Source: Nitratidesulfovibrio sp. SRB-5 (GTDB lineage: Bacteria; Desulfobacterota; Desulfovibrionia; Desulfovibrionales; Desulfovibrionaceae). From it: a DNA stretch of 64,000 bases. The number at the start of each line of letters is the position of its first letter. Positions within the stretch are counted from its first letter, which is position 1. A program made the position numbers and the translations under genes. This document shows, one piece after another, positions 28,707 to 36,878 of the stretch. The notes beneath the pieces are model-generated. The model did not search any database and was not told the DNA's origin. It saw only the letters and a program-made list of their open reading frames with translations. The stretch spans positions 576,043 through 640,042 of the forward strand of contig NZ_JAIOTY010000002.1 in assembly GCF_019931275.1 (NCBI RefSeq), given 5' to 3'.

Positions 28707-28743
28707 GCCGCGCGGTGTTCCCTTAGTGCGGGAGCCGCGCGGC
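28707..28743 (+). terminator. Terminator-like hairpin after nrdD
   Basis: GCCGCGCGG / CCGCGCGGC outer stem with an inner TTCCC/GGGAG pairing, 16 bp after the nrdD stop. Only a weak T-tract (GTCCTG). Confidence 0.65.
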
Positions 28744-28839
28744 GTCCTGCCCGATACTATCCGGTCATGTCCTGATCCGAACCCTGCCCCGAACCATGGA
28801 CCCGAACCCGGAACCGCCCACGGTTCCACCCGTGACCCC

Positions 28840-29181
28840 GTGATCCTGAACGCCACCCAGCTCGAAGCCATCCGCCAGCGCAACGACGAGGAACTGCGCC
28901 GGGGCGCGCACGCCACGCCGGGCTACCCGGCGCACACCGTGCGCGACCTGTTGCAGACCGTGGAGGCGCTGAAGAAGGAAAAGAAGAAGTGGCAGCGCCT
29001 AGCCCAGGAACGCGGTCAGGCCCTGGATTCGGTGCGTGAGGTGCTGGACGCGGTGCGTCCCGCCGATGGACGCAACGGCAACGGGCATGGCGGGCCGGGA
29101 ACCCGTGATCGCGATGCCGAACCCGACACCCGGCAGCCCCTGGTGGGTCCGGATGGCGGGGATGCCCCCCTGCGGGAGTAA
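28840..29181 (+). CDS. Small hypothetical protein with coiled-coil segment
   Basis: 113 aa, not recognised. The conserved-looking part is N-terminal: LNATQLEAIRQRNDEEL, then AHTVRDLLQTVEALKKEKKKW, a likely charged amphipathic helix. A Gly/Arg/Asp/Pro-rich tail follows. The GTG at 28840 is chosen because the longer frame would start inside the nrdD terminator hairpin. No clear ribosome site precedes it. A terminator at 29253-29285 supports a transcription unit here. Confidence 0.5.
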   Translation: MILNATQLEAIRQRNDEELRRGAHATPGYPAHTVRDLLQTVEALKKEKKKWQRLAQERGQALDSVREVLDAVRPADGRNGNGHGGPGTRDRDAEPDTRQPLVGPDGGDAPLRE

Positions 29182-29252
29182 TCCCGCGGACCAGCAGCGC
29201 GCGTTGTCGTCACCCCCATGTCGCCATCGGGCGCCCATGGGATGAAGAGCCG

Positions 29253-29285
29253 ACCGCCCGGCATGCCCAGCGCGTGCCGGGCGGT
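29253..29285 (+). terminator. Intrinsic terminator
   Basis: ACCGCCCGGCA / TGCCGGGCGGT, perfect 11-bp stem followed by CTTGC, about 70 bp after the small hypothetical gene. Confidence 0.65.
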
Positions 29286-29643
29286 CTTGCGTCCGGCGAC
29301 GGGTAGGCGGCGGCGTGCCCCCGCAATGTGCGGTTGCACGCATGGGCAGGGACTGCCAGCTTCTGCCGGGCACAGAACGCCCACGCCGTACACGCCGTCC
29401 GGGCACCCCGGGCAGTTCGATGGTCCGGTCCGGCCCAGTCGGGCCCAGGCGGGCCAGGCAGCTACTGTCAGGGCGTTGGAACGGTGCGTGGCTGCGCGTG
29501 GGGAAGGCAATCGGGGGCACGGCCCGGAAATGCAAACGGCCGCCGTGGGCGGCCGACAGGCATCTGGGGGCAGTAAATGCGCCATGGGGCACAGGGCATG
29601 CGGGTGCGGCAGGAGCCGCCCCGGCAGGCTGTTTAGCGGCGGG
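29286..29643. other. Gene-free convergent spacer
   Basis: No gene recognised. Apart from the hairpin at 29537-29555 it shows only GC-rich spacer. Confidence 0.45.
29537..29555 (-). terminator. Hairpin downstream of the coiled-coil membrane protein gene
   Basis: CGGCCGCC-GTG-GGCGGCCG, perfect 8-bp stem. On the minus strand it is followed by GTTTGCATTT. Confidence 0.6.
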
Positions 29644-30534
29644 CTATTTCTCGGGCGCGGGCACGGGGAATTGTTCGCGGTAGATGATCCGGCCTTCGGC
29701 CTCCAGTTCCACCACCAGCGTCTGCACGTCGGTGGGGGCCAGCCCTTCGGGCAGCGGCACGGAGGTCACCATCTTCTTGAAGCGGGATATCTGGAAGCGG
29801 ATGGAGTCCGGTTCCGCCTTCAGGGGCAGGATGCGCCCGTTGGCGGCCTGCACGGACAGCACGGCCTGGCCGGTCAGCTGCTTCTTGGGGTCGGGATTGG
29901 TCAGGTCGAAGTTGATGCGCAGCCGCTTGCCCGATGCGTGCCGCACGGTCACGTTGTCCACGCGGGCCTCGCCGGTGCTGAGGGGCTCGCGCGCTTCGCC
30001 GGGGGAGTCGGCCACGGCGGCGGCCACGGCCTGGCTGGCCGCGTCGGGCACGCGGGCGTCAGCGCCGCTGGCGGTCGAGGCATCGGCAGGCGTCTGGCCC
30101 GAGGCCTGTCCGGGCGTCTGTCCAACGGCTTGGCCATTCGCCTGGCCGGTCACCGCCACCACGCCGTCGCCCGCCCCGTTGGCGTCGCCCGGAGCGGCAG
30201 GCGCCGGAGCCGGGGGCGAGGCCAGGGCCGCGCTGCCCAGCAGGGCGCGCAGTTCCTCGGGGTCGCTGTTGCGCAGCAGTGCTTCCAGGTTGGAAAGCCG
30301 CTCCAGTTCCACCCGCGCTTCCTTCAGCTCGCGGTCCAGGGACTGGTTCTGGCTTACCAGAGCCCGGTTGGCCTGCCAGAACGAGATGCCTGCCCATACC
30401 CCGAAGGCGGCCAGCAGCGGCAGCAGCACCAGCGAAATGGTGAGCAGCCGCAGGGCCAGGGGGCTCACGCGCAGGCGACGCACGCGGCAGTCGTCGCGCA
30501 TGAGCAGCAGGCTGTATTTCTCGTCGGTCATCAT
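29644..30534 (-). CDS. Membrane-anchored coiled-coil protein, unknown function
   Basis: 296 aa. A short basic cytoplasmic N terminus is followed by one TM helix (about residues 28-52) and a heptad-like coiled coil (LVSQNQSLDRELKEARVELERL). A low-complexity Ala/Gly/Pro/Gln linker (about 105-190) includes GQANGQAVGQTPGQASGQTP-type repeats. The last 100 residues form a compact beta-rich domain (VDNVTVRHASGKRLRINFDLTN). The start overlaps the stop of the L,D-transpeptidase gene by an ATGA junction, so the two are coupled. Shared operon suggests an envelope or peptidoglycan role. No family name recognised with confidence. Confidence 0.75.
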   Translation of the reverse strand: MMTDEKYSLLLMRDDCRVRRLRVSPLALRLLTISLVLLPLLAAFGVWAGISFWQANRALVSQNQSLDRELKEARVELERLSNLEALLRNSDPEELRALLGSAALASPPAPAPAAPGDANGAGDGVVAVTGQANGQAVGQTPGQASGQTPADASTASGADARVPDAASQAVAAAVADSPGEAREPLSTGEARVDNVTVRHASGKRLRINFDLTNPDPKKQLTGQAVLSVQAANGRILPLKAEPDSIRFQISRFKKMVTSVPLPEGLAPTDVQTLVVELEAEGRIIYREQFPVPAPEK

Positions 30535-31829
30535 CGGGCGGCGGGGCTCCATTCTTCCTTGACGATTTCCCAGCTCTGGCCGTCCTGGCGCAGCAGCAGG
30601 GTCTTCACGCCTCGGTCGGAGTAGCCGGTGACGTCACGGTAGTCCTGGGTCATGTCGGCGCGTACGCCGCCAGCCACGGCCTCTATGCGCAGGCCCTTCA
30701 GCTGGACCTTGGCGGGCTTGGCCTTGCGCCACAGTTCCTGCTTCTGCTGGCGGATGGACGCGGCGCCCTTGCGCGGCGCCTGTTCCGCGTCGCCCGCGTA
30801 GCAGGCGATGTAGTTCTTCACGTCGCCGCGTTCCCACGCCTTGCGCCATTTTTCCACAAAGGCGGTAACCTGCGGCGAAACCGTCTCAAGGTAGTTGGCT
30901 TCCATGCCCACGTCGGCGGGCACCCATTCCATGCCCACGATGCGGTACTCGCCCTTCTTGTCGGGCTGCCAGTACAGGCGGCGGATGCCTTCGGTGGTCA
31001 TGTTGGGGGCGCGGTAGTACTGGTTGAACCAGGTCACCCAGTAGCCGGGGCCCTGCATCACCTGCACGTCGGAAACGGAGGTCTGTATCCACGGCAGTTG
31101 CTTGAACAGCCGTTCCTTCTGGCTGCGGAACGCGGTGAACGATTCGTCCTGCGCGGCGGTGTAGGCATCGGCATCGTAATAGTCGAACATGGCGGGCGAG
31201 CGCGAACCCCAGGCCTTGGCCCAGCCCTTGACCTTGTCTTCGAGCTTGCGGGCGGTGGCCTTGTCTTCCTTGGGGGGAGACGCGTCGGTGCTTACGTCGC
31301 CTGCCACGGCAACGGGCGTGCCGGGCACGAACAGCTTGCCCGTCTTGTCGATGTCGGCCCGGTTCAGGGCGATGCAGCCCTTGGTCTCGCGCGGGACGAT
31401 GTCGTGCCCCTTGCTGTGGATCCAGATGCCGGAGCCGGTCTTGCGGCGCAGCTTGTCCACGGGGTTGGGGTAGTTCAGGGTGTAGGCGATGCCGCCGTAC
31501 ATCTCCATGTCCAGCCCGGCGGACAGCTTGTTGACCACGAAGTAGATGCCTTCGGGGGTTTTCAGGTCGCCTGCGGTCTGCTTGTCGCCCGTGGCCTGAC
31601 CGGTGGTGCAGACGTAGCTGGCGGCGAGCTTGAGCGGACTGTGGCGCTCGTAGATGTGCAGCTTCTGGTCTTCCTTGTCCACGGCCACCAGTCGGCGCGG
31701 CGTGCCCGCATCGTCGGGGATGCGCGCGTGCCACCCGTCGGCGGCGGCGGACAGGGGACAGAAAAGGGAAAGCAGCAGGGCAGCGGCAGGCAGCAGGCGG
31801 TGGAGGGCGCGGATGGTGCTTCGATGCAT
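30531..31829 (-). CDS. L,D-transpeptidase (YkuD) with NTF2-like C-terminal domain
   Basis: 432 aa exported enzyme acting on peptidoglycan tetrapeptides (3-3 cross-links or protein attachment). The signal peptide ends near LSAAADG (about residue 31). The YkuD domain spans about residues 45-180 with His138 (IHSKGHD) and catalytic Cys152 (TKGCIALN). The rest contains two SnoaL/NTF2-like segments around KGWAKAWGSRSPAMFDYYD and VEKWRKAWERGDVKNYIACY, probably substrate or partner binding. The start is set at the Met beginning the signal peptide; its ribosome site is weak. Translationally coupled to the following coiled-coil gene. Confidence 0.87.
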   Translation of the reverse strand: MHRSTIRALHRLLPAAALLLSLFCPLSAAADGWHARIPDDAGTPRRLVAVDKEDQKLHIYERHSPLKLAASYVCTTGQATGDKQTAGDLKTPEGIYFVVNKLSAGLDMEMYGGIAYTLNYPNPVDKLRRKTGSGIWIHSKGHDIVPRETKGCIALNRADIDKTGKLFVPGTPVAVAGDVSTDASPPKEDKATARKLEDKVKGWAKAWGSRSPAMFDYYDADAYTAAQDESFTAFRSQKERLFKQLPWIQTSVSDVQVMQGPGYWVTWFNQYYRAPNMTTEGIRRLYWQPDKKGEYRIVGMEWVPADVGMEANYLETVSPQVTAFVEKWRKAWERGDVKNYIACYAGDAEQAPRKGAASIRQQKQELWRKAKPAKVQLKGLRIEAVAGGVRADMTQDYRDVTGYSDRGVKTLLLRQDGQSWEIVKEEWSPAAR

Positions 31830-32096
31830 CTCGGTGCGCGGGCTGTGTACCCCGCTGGGGTACGGTGATCCGTCGAAACGGCGGATATGGAACCTGTTCC
31901 CCGTCATGGTGACCGGCGTGCGCCGCAAGTGGCGCGGTGCCGGTGGGGGCTGGCCGCCGGGGCCTTGTGCTGTGTCGACCGACGCAGTCGGCTTGCGCCG
32001 GTCTGGCCGGGGTGTCCGGGGCTGGCCGACCTGTCCTGTCTGTGAGGACTGTCCGGCCTGCTCGGACTATTGGGGCTGGGCGAGTGGGGGTGCCGC

Positions 32097-32657
32097 CTAG
32101 GAGCGCGCGGCGTCCACCAGTTCCTTGCGGGTAAAGATCGAGATCAGGTCGTACCCGGCATCCTTGATGGCCTGCCTGCCGCCTTCCTCGCGGTCCAGCA
32201 CGGTGCACACGGCCACGATGCGCAGGCCCGCAGCCTCTACCCGTTCGCAAGCCTTTAACAGGGAACCGCCAGTGGTGACAACGTCTTCCAGCATGGCAAC
32301 CGGGTCTCCGGGGGCAAAATTGGCCAGGCCTTCCACGTACTGGTCGGTGCCGTGCCCCTTGGGCTGCTTGCGCACGATGAAGCCCGCCAGGGGGCGGCCC
32401 CGCTCGTGCGAGATGACCGTGGTGGCGGAAATCAGCGGGTCGGCGCCCAGGGTCATGCCGCCCACGCCCACCACCGGCACGTCGCGCAGCAGTTCGTTGA
32501 ACAGCGAACCGATGAGCCACGAACCCTCGGCGTGCAGGGCGGTCTGCTTGCAGTCGAAGTAGTAGTCGCTCTTCCGGCCCGAGGTAAGGGTAAAGTCACC
32601 CTCGCGGTATGATTTTTCCACAAGCAGGCGGGCCAGGCGGGTGCGAAGGTCGTTCAT
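32097..32657 (-). CDS. pyrE: Orotate phosphoribosyltransferase
   Basis: Transfers the phosphoribosyl group of PRPP to orotate, giving OMP in pyrimidine synthesis (186 aa). Type I PRTase fold. The N-terminal segment FTLTSGRKSDYYFDCKQ is typical for PyrE. VRKQPKGHG is the flexible lysine loop. The PRPP-binding motif is VAMLEDVVTTGGS. AAGGAT lies upstream of the chosen ATG; 27 upstream codons are not family-like. Lies downstream of purB on the same strand, so a purine/pyrimidine gene pair. Confidence 0.95.
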   Translation of the reverse strand: MNDLRTRLARLLVEKSYREGDFTLTSGRKSDYYFDCKQTALHAEGSWLIGSLFNELLRDVPVVGVGGMTLGADPLISATTVISHERGRPLAGFIVRKQPKGHGTDQYVEGLANFAPGDPVAMLEDVVTTGGSLLKACERVEAAGLRIVAVCTVLDREEGGRQAIKDAGYDLISIFTRKELVDAARS

Positions 32658-32810
32658 GGGTATCCTTGCGATGTCGGGTGTGCGTGGTTTCGTGGTCCGG
32701 TGCCCATTGCGCTGTCCGGTTCCCCGCGCGCGGCGCACCGGGCGGCTGGACCGTCCGGCATGCCGGTGACGTCTGGCGTCCTGGGAGAAACGTGGCGTGC
32801 GCGGCGTGCC

Positions 32811-34109
32811 TCAGCTGCGACCGAACACCCGATCGAAGATCATGTTTTCGTGGCGCAGATAGTAGCCGGGATCAAACAGTTCATCAAGGACGGAAGGGGC
32901 AAGGCGCGCGGAGATGTCCGCGTCGGCCCGCACCATGTCCGGGAAGGGCTTTCTGGTTTCCCAGCTCTGCATGGCGCAGCGCTGCACCATCACGTAAGCC
33001 TCCTGGCGGGCCATGCCCGATTCCACCAGGGCCAGCAGCACGCGCTGCGAATAGTACAGCCCGTACGAACCGGCCAGGTTGCGGTCCATGTTCTCGGGGA
33101 TCACCCGCAGGTTGGACAGCAGGCCCGACAGGCGGTGCAGCACGTAGTCCATGAGGATGGTGGAGTCGGGCATGATGACCCGTTCCACGGAGGAATGGCT
33201 GATGTCGCGTTCGTGCCACAGGGCCATGTTTTCCATGGCGGCCAGCGAGTTGGTGCGGATCAGGCGCGAAAGGCCGGTCATGTTTTCCGCCGAGATGGGG
33301 TTCTTCTTGTGCGGCATGGCCGACGAACCCTTCTGGCCCTTGGCGAAGCCTTCTTCCGCCTCCAGCACCTCGGTGCGTTGCAGGTGGCGCAGTTCCACGC
33401 ACAGCCGTTCCACGCCGCCAGCGGCCAGCGCCAGCGAGGTGAAGAAATGGGCGTGCCGGTCGCGCTGGATGACCTGGGTGGAAATGGGGTCCACGGCCAG
33501 CCCCAGGATTTCGCAGGCAATGGCTTCCACGCGGGGGTCGAGCATGGCGTAGGTGCCCACGGCGCCGGAAATCTTGCCCACGCGCACGCTTTCAAGCCCG
33601 TCGCGGAAGCGGGCCACGTGGCGCTGGAATTCGGCGTGGAAGCCCGCCATCTTCAGGCCGAAGCTGGTGGGTTCGGCGTGGATGCCGTGGGTGCGGCCCA
33701 TGCACAGGCGGCCCTTGTTGGCGAAGGCCAGGGTTTCCAGGGTGGACAGCAGCCGCTCGAAGCCTTTCAGGATCAGTTCCCCGGCCTGGGCCAGCAGCAG
33801 GCCGTTGGCCGTGTCCACAATGTCCGAAGAGGTGCAGCCCAGGTGGATGAACCGGGCCGAGGGGCCCACCTTTTCTTCCACGGCGGTGAGGAAGGCGATG
33901 ACGTCGTGGCGGGTTTCCTGCTCGATTTCCAGGATGCGGTCCACGTCGAAGTCGGCCTTTTCGCGGATGACGCGCATGTCGTCCGCGCCGATGACCCCCA
34001 GGCGGTGCCAGGCCTCGCACACGGCCAGTTCAACGTCGAGCCAGGCGCGGAAGCGGTTTTCGAGGGTCCAGATGCGGGCCATCTCTGGGCGGGAGTAACG
34101 GTCGATCAT
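32811..34109 (-). CDS. purB: Adenylosuccinate lyase
   Basis: Fumarate-releasing lyase acting twice in purine synthesis (SAICAR to AICAR, adenylosuccinate to AMP). 432 aa. N terminus [13 protein letters not shown] is typical; the catalytic-His region is [15 protein letters not shown]; the superfamily signature loop is [11 protein letters not shown]. Full length, no frameshift. About 150 bp separates it from pyrE. Confidence 0.96.
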   Translation of the reverse strand: MIDRYSRPEMARIWTLENRFRAWLDVELAVCEAWHRLGVIGADDMRVIREKADFDVDRILEIEQETRHDVIAFLTAVEEKVGPSARFIHLGCTSSDIVDTANGLLLAQAGELILKGFERLLSTLETLAFANKGRLCMGRTHGIHAEPTSFGLKMAGFHAEFQRHVARFRDGLESVRVGKISGAVGTYAMLDPRVEAIACEILGLAVDPISTQVIQRDRHAHFFTSLALAAGGVERLCVELRHLQRTEVLEAEEGFAKGQKGSSAMPHKKNPISAENMTGLSRLIRTNSLAAMENMALWHERDISHSSVERVIMPDSTILMDYVLHRLSGLLSNLRVIPENMDRNLAGSYGLYYSQRVLLALVESGMARQEAYVMVQRCAMQSWETRKPFPDMVRADADISARLAPSVLDELFDPGYYLRHENMIFDRVFGRS

Positions 34110-34332
34110 CGTGGCTTCCTTGCTGTGCTGGTGCGGTTGCGTATGCCGCCGGAGCGGCGTGGCAGACCGGCGGGGCCGGTGCGCCTGGATTTTCTGGCCG
34201 GTGCGCCGCGCGGTGGGCGCTGGCTTGTGCGGATCGGATGCAGATCGGATGCGCTGGGGTGCGGGGCTCGCCGGGTCATGTGCGAGGCGGGCGCGAGCCG
34301 GGCCGGGGGCGAAGCCGGAACCGCGCGTGAAA

Positions 34333-34357
34333 AGGGGCAGCCCTGCTGGCTGCCCCT
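34333..34357 (-). terminator. Intrinsic terminator of the FmdB-type gene
   Basis: AGGGGCAGCC / GGCTGCCCCT, 10-bp stem, 5-base loop, followed on the minus strand by TTTTCAC. Four bases after the stop codon. Confidence 0.88.
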
Positions 34358-34361
34358 GATG

Positions 34362-34787
34362 TTACGAGCCTGTGGCCGACGCGGCGGCGCAGCCGCCCGA
34401 AGGGGCGGCCGAGGCACACTTGGCCGGGCTGGCGCCCGAAGTGGCTGTGCCGGACGACGCGGCGGCAGTTCCGGAGTCGGCGGAGCCGCCCGATCCACCC
34501 GTGTCGCCCGATCCACCCGATCCATTGGCCCCGCCGGACCCATTGGCCCCGGCGTCGCCGTTGGCAGAGGCCTCGGCGTTGGCGCTCGCATGCGAATCGG
34601 TGGACGAGCGGTTACCGTAGTCGGTGACGTACCAGCCGCCGCCCTTGAGCACGAAACTGGTGTTGGACACGATGCGGTCGGCGTGACCACCGCACACCGG
34701 ACAGGAGCGGGGGGCTTCGTCGAAGGTTTTCAGCCATTCCTCGAAGATCTGCTCGCAGTCGCTGCAACGATATTCGTAGATGGGCAT
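34362..34787 (-). CDS. FmdB-family zinc ribbon protein
   Basis: 141 aa. The N-terminal 50 residues are the FmdB/CxxC_CxxC_SSSS regulatory-protein domain: MPIYEYRC, CSDC at about 8-11, then SCPVCGG, a four-Cys zinc ribbon, and the GGGWYVTDYG element. The remainder is a low-complexity Ser/Gly/Ala/Asn tail partly encoded by short tandem repeats, ending in a Cys-containing segment as in other family members. Molecular role is unknown; some relatives were linked to amidase/formamidase operons. Single-gene unit with its own promoter and terminator. Confidence 0.88.
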   Translation of the reverse strand: MPIYEYRCSDCEQIFEEWLKTFDEAPRSCPVCGGHADRIVSNTSFVLKGGGWYVTDYGNRSSTDSHASANAEASANGDAGANGSGGANGSGGSGDTGGSGGSADSGTAAASSGTATSGASPAKCASAAPSGGCAAASATGS

Positions 34788-34822
34788 GCTACCCTCCTTG
34801 CAGAACCTACGCGTGATGCACG

Positions 34823-34851
34823 AGCCTAAACAGCGTCGTACGCGTTGTCAA
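34823..34851 (-). promoter_or_regulatory. Sigma-70 promoter for the FmdB-type gene
   Basis: TTGACA, 17-bp spacer, TAGGCT, about 36 bp upstream of the start codon. Confidence 0.72.
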
Positions 34852-35156
34852 ACGGGAAGGCCATGCGTTGGAGCACGGGGCGGCATGCACGGCGGTGTGG
34901 TGCCGTGCGACGGGCGAGGCGTGGTCACCGCCATGCCCCCTGCCGGGTGCTGCATGCATGGCGAGGTATATGTTCCGGATGCTGCATGAATCGCCCCGTG
35001 TTCCCGACGCATGCCGCATGCAGTGCGACAAAAGGGTACGGGCGTGCGGAGCGATCCGTCCCGCAGGAAGCACACGCGCCTCGGGCGACGTGCCACCGGG
35101 GGCACGTTGCGCGAAGCGCGGGGCGTTCTTGCGGCGGAACGAAAAACCTGGATGCC
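34852..35156. other. Gene-free spacer
   Basis: About 300 bp between the FmdB-type promoter and the 36-codon gene. No gene, RNA or repeat recognised. Confidence 0.45.
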
Positions 35157-35267
35157 TTAGGACTTGGCGGCGGCCTTCGCTTCGCGCACGCGCTGCTTCA
35201 GGCGCTTTTCGCGGCGCTGACGGCGACGGTCCAGTTCTTTCTTGCGTTCGATCTTCTTGTGGGCCAT
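35157..35267 (-). CDS. 36-residue highly basic small protein
   Basis: Very short gene: MAHKKIERKKELDRRRQRRE, then KRLKQRVREAKAAAKS. Nearly every second residue is Arg or Lys, predicted as a single helix. The pattern resembles DUF6800-type small basic proteins (ER-RRE--RRR-RREK). Support for being real: GGAGGAG eight bases upstream, its own promoter with 17-bp spacing, and codon use like its neighbours. A nucleic-acid or ribosome-associated role is likely but inferred from charge alone. Confidence 0.75.
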   Translation of the reverse strand: MAHKKIERKKELDRRRQRREKRLKQRVREAKAAAKS

Positions 35268-35306
35268 GGGGGACTCCTCCGTGAAATCGCGTGAGATAAG
35301 AGGGAC

Positions 35307-35335
35307 CACCTATCGCGAACCACAGGTTTTGTCCA
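35307..35335 (-). promoter_or_regulatory. Promoter for the 36-residue protein gene
   Basis: TGGACA, 17-bp spacer, TAGGTG on the minus strand, about 40 bp before the start. Confidence 0.6.
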
Positions 35336-35448
35336 GTGCTGCGTGACAGGGGAAGGCGGGGTGGAAGCCGGATCAGTCGATTCCGCCGGGCCAGCCGGAC
35401 GAGGCGGGCCAACTGAGTGAGCCGGGCAGCTTCACCGGACGGACAAGG

Positions 35449-35510
35449 CGAACCGGTCGAACCGGTCGAACCGGCCGAACCGGTCGAACAGGTCGAATCA
35501 GTCGAATCGG
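35449..35510. repeat. 9-bp tandem repeat
   Basis: About seven units of CGAACCGGT/CGAACAGGT/CGAATCAGT in the spacer downstream of the LarE-like gene. Degenerate toward 35510. Confidence 0.8.
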
Positions 35511-35532
35511 GCAGGCCGGCAGCGCGCCGGGG

Positions 35533-36435
35533 TCAGCGGTCGAAATAGCCGCTTACCGGGCCGTCCGCCTCGATGGCGGCATCGACGAAGCCGTGTCGGG
35601 CCAGTATCCGGTGCAGGGCATCCGGCGGGGGGAGTGCGAAGTTCGCGGGCGTGGTGCCTGCCGCCGTGGTTCCTGCCGTGGCGGCTTGCGGCATTGCGTG
35701 CGCCGGGCCCAGTTGCAGGCAGGGCGGGGCACCCGGCGCAAGCCGCAGGCGAAAGTCCCACAGGCCGAGGTCTTCCAGTTCCTCTTCCGCGGCGGCAAGG
35801 CGGGCCAAGGTGGCGGCGTCGGGCCGCATGCCGTAGGCCAGCCGGGTGAGCAGGCAGGGGCGGGCCGCCTGGTTCGGCCTGTCCATGCCGGTGCGCGCCG
35901 CCAGGGCGCGGATGTCGGCCTTGGCAAGGCCCGCCTCGGCCAGCGGCGAACGGATGCCCAGTTCGCGCAGGGCGCGCAGGCCGGGGCGGTAGGCGGTCAG
36001 GTCGTCGGCATTGGTGCCGTCGCACAGGGGCAGGGGGGCTGCCGTGGCCAGCAGGGCTGTGAAGGCGGCGTGCTTGCAGTGGTAGCAGCGGTCGCGGTCG
36101 CCCGCCGCGATGGCCGGGATGGTCAGCGGGTCCAGCGGCACGGTGGTGAAGGTGGCCCCGCGCGCGGTGGCCCAGCGGCGGGCTTCTGCCGTTTCGCGGG
36201 GGGGCATGTGCGGGCCGGTGATGTGCAGGGCGGTGACGCGGCAGCCTGCCAGCAGGGCGGCGTGGGTCAGGAAGCGGCTGTCCAGCCCGCCGGAAAGGGC
36301 CACCGCCAGTTCCGGCATGGTGGTCAGCAAATCAAGCAGGGCAGGGGGCAGGGCAGGGGGCAGGGCACTGGGCTGGGCAGTGGGGTCTGTGGAACTCATA
36401 TGGTGTGGCATGGGGGCCTGGAGGTACGCGGGCAT
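35533..36435 (-). CDS. LarE-like ATP-dependent sulfur transferase (PP-loop)
   Basis: 300 aa PP-loop ATPase. The pyrophosphatase loop SGGLDS is at 48-53. A CxxC pair DRCYHCK (Cys117, Cys120) and a later Cys194 in RPCLLTRLAYGMR match the LarE family, where this last Cys donates sulfur to the nickel-pincer cofactor of lactate racemase. The N terminus has a PPALPPALPP repeat from a short tandem repeat; the central-to-C-terminal part is Ala-rich. The true start may be the Met at codon 9 or 13, since no good ribosome site is visible. No larB or larC is adjacent, so it may serve another thiolation reaction. Confidence 0.75.
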   Translation of the reverse strand: MPAYLQAPMPHHMSSTDPTAQPSALPPALPPALLDLLTTMPELAVALSGGLDSRFLTHAALLAGCRVTALHITGPHMPPRETAEARRWATARGATFTTVPLDPLTIPAIAAGDRDRCYHCKHAAFTALLATAAPLPLCDGTNADDLTAYRPGLRALRELGIRSPLAEAGLAKADIRALAARTGMDRPNQAARPCLLTRLAYGMRPDAATLARLAAAEEELEDLGLWDFRLRLAPGAPPCLQLGPAHAMPQAATAGTTAAGTTPANFALPPPDALHRILARHGFVDAAIEADGPVSGYFDR

Positions 36436-36482
36436 GTTGCCGTCAAAATTCGCCTTTTGCGTCCGGGCGGCGTTGGCTTGGT

Positions 36483-36524
36483 ATTTTTGATGCTCACGTA
36501 CAGGAGTACGTTGCGCTCAAAAAT
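36483..36524. promoter_or_regulatory. Nested inverted repeat upstream of the LarE-like gene
   Basis: Outer arms ATTTTTGA / TCAAAAAT enclose an inner hairpin ACGTAC-AGGA-GTACGT, with a nearly paired TGCTC/TGCGC between. It lies 48-90 bp upstream of the start. Could be an operator or an mRNA leader structure. Confidence 0.55.
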
Positions 36525-36804
36525 GTCAATCCGCCTTGCCCGGCCACAAAAAACGTAATTTCTTGCAACATGCCCGCACCAGCCATCCGCGCCGGAAGCC
36601 GGCGCGGAGTATAAGGTAAAAAGGCAGCCCCAGATGGGGAAAAATCAGCGGTGCATGCACTGGGCTGGTTTTTTGCTCTTTGGGTAGCAGAAAAGCAGCA
36701 GCAGGAAGGTAGTGTCCTCCATGCTGGTCGGCAAGGGGTGCCTTTGGAAATGGGATTGGGCAACGTGCGAAAGATCCGAAGCACACCCCGCCATACCCAA
36801 AACG
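36525..36804. other. Gene-free spacer with a hairpin
   Basis: No gene. It has a perfect hairpin TCCGCGCCGG-AAG-CCGGCGCGGA at 36586-36608 without U-tract, and a moderately AT-rich area to 36700. Confidence 0.45.
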
Positions 36805-36846
36805 AACCCCGCCGGGTGCGCGTTGTCTGCGCGCCCGGCGGGGTTT
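36805..36846. terminator. Intrinsic terminator after the DUF39 gene
   Basis: AACCCCGCCGGG / CCCGGCGGGGTT with an extended inner GCGC pairing. T-runs lie on both strands (TTTTC plus, TTCGTTTT minus). 32 bp after the stop. Confidence 0.88.
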
Positions 36847-36878
36847 TCAGTCCGTGTGCGTGGTCAGGCGGGAAATCC

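Noticed and set aside
28726..28839. Upstream extension of the small hypothetical gene from the GTG at 28726.
   Set aside because: It starts inside the nrdD terminator hairpin, and the added residues are low-complexity Pro/Arg/Gly.
35449..35510. Regular short repeats that could be mistaken for a CRISPR array.
   Set aside because: Units are 9 bp, directly adjacent, with no spacers and no cas genes.
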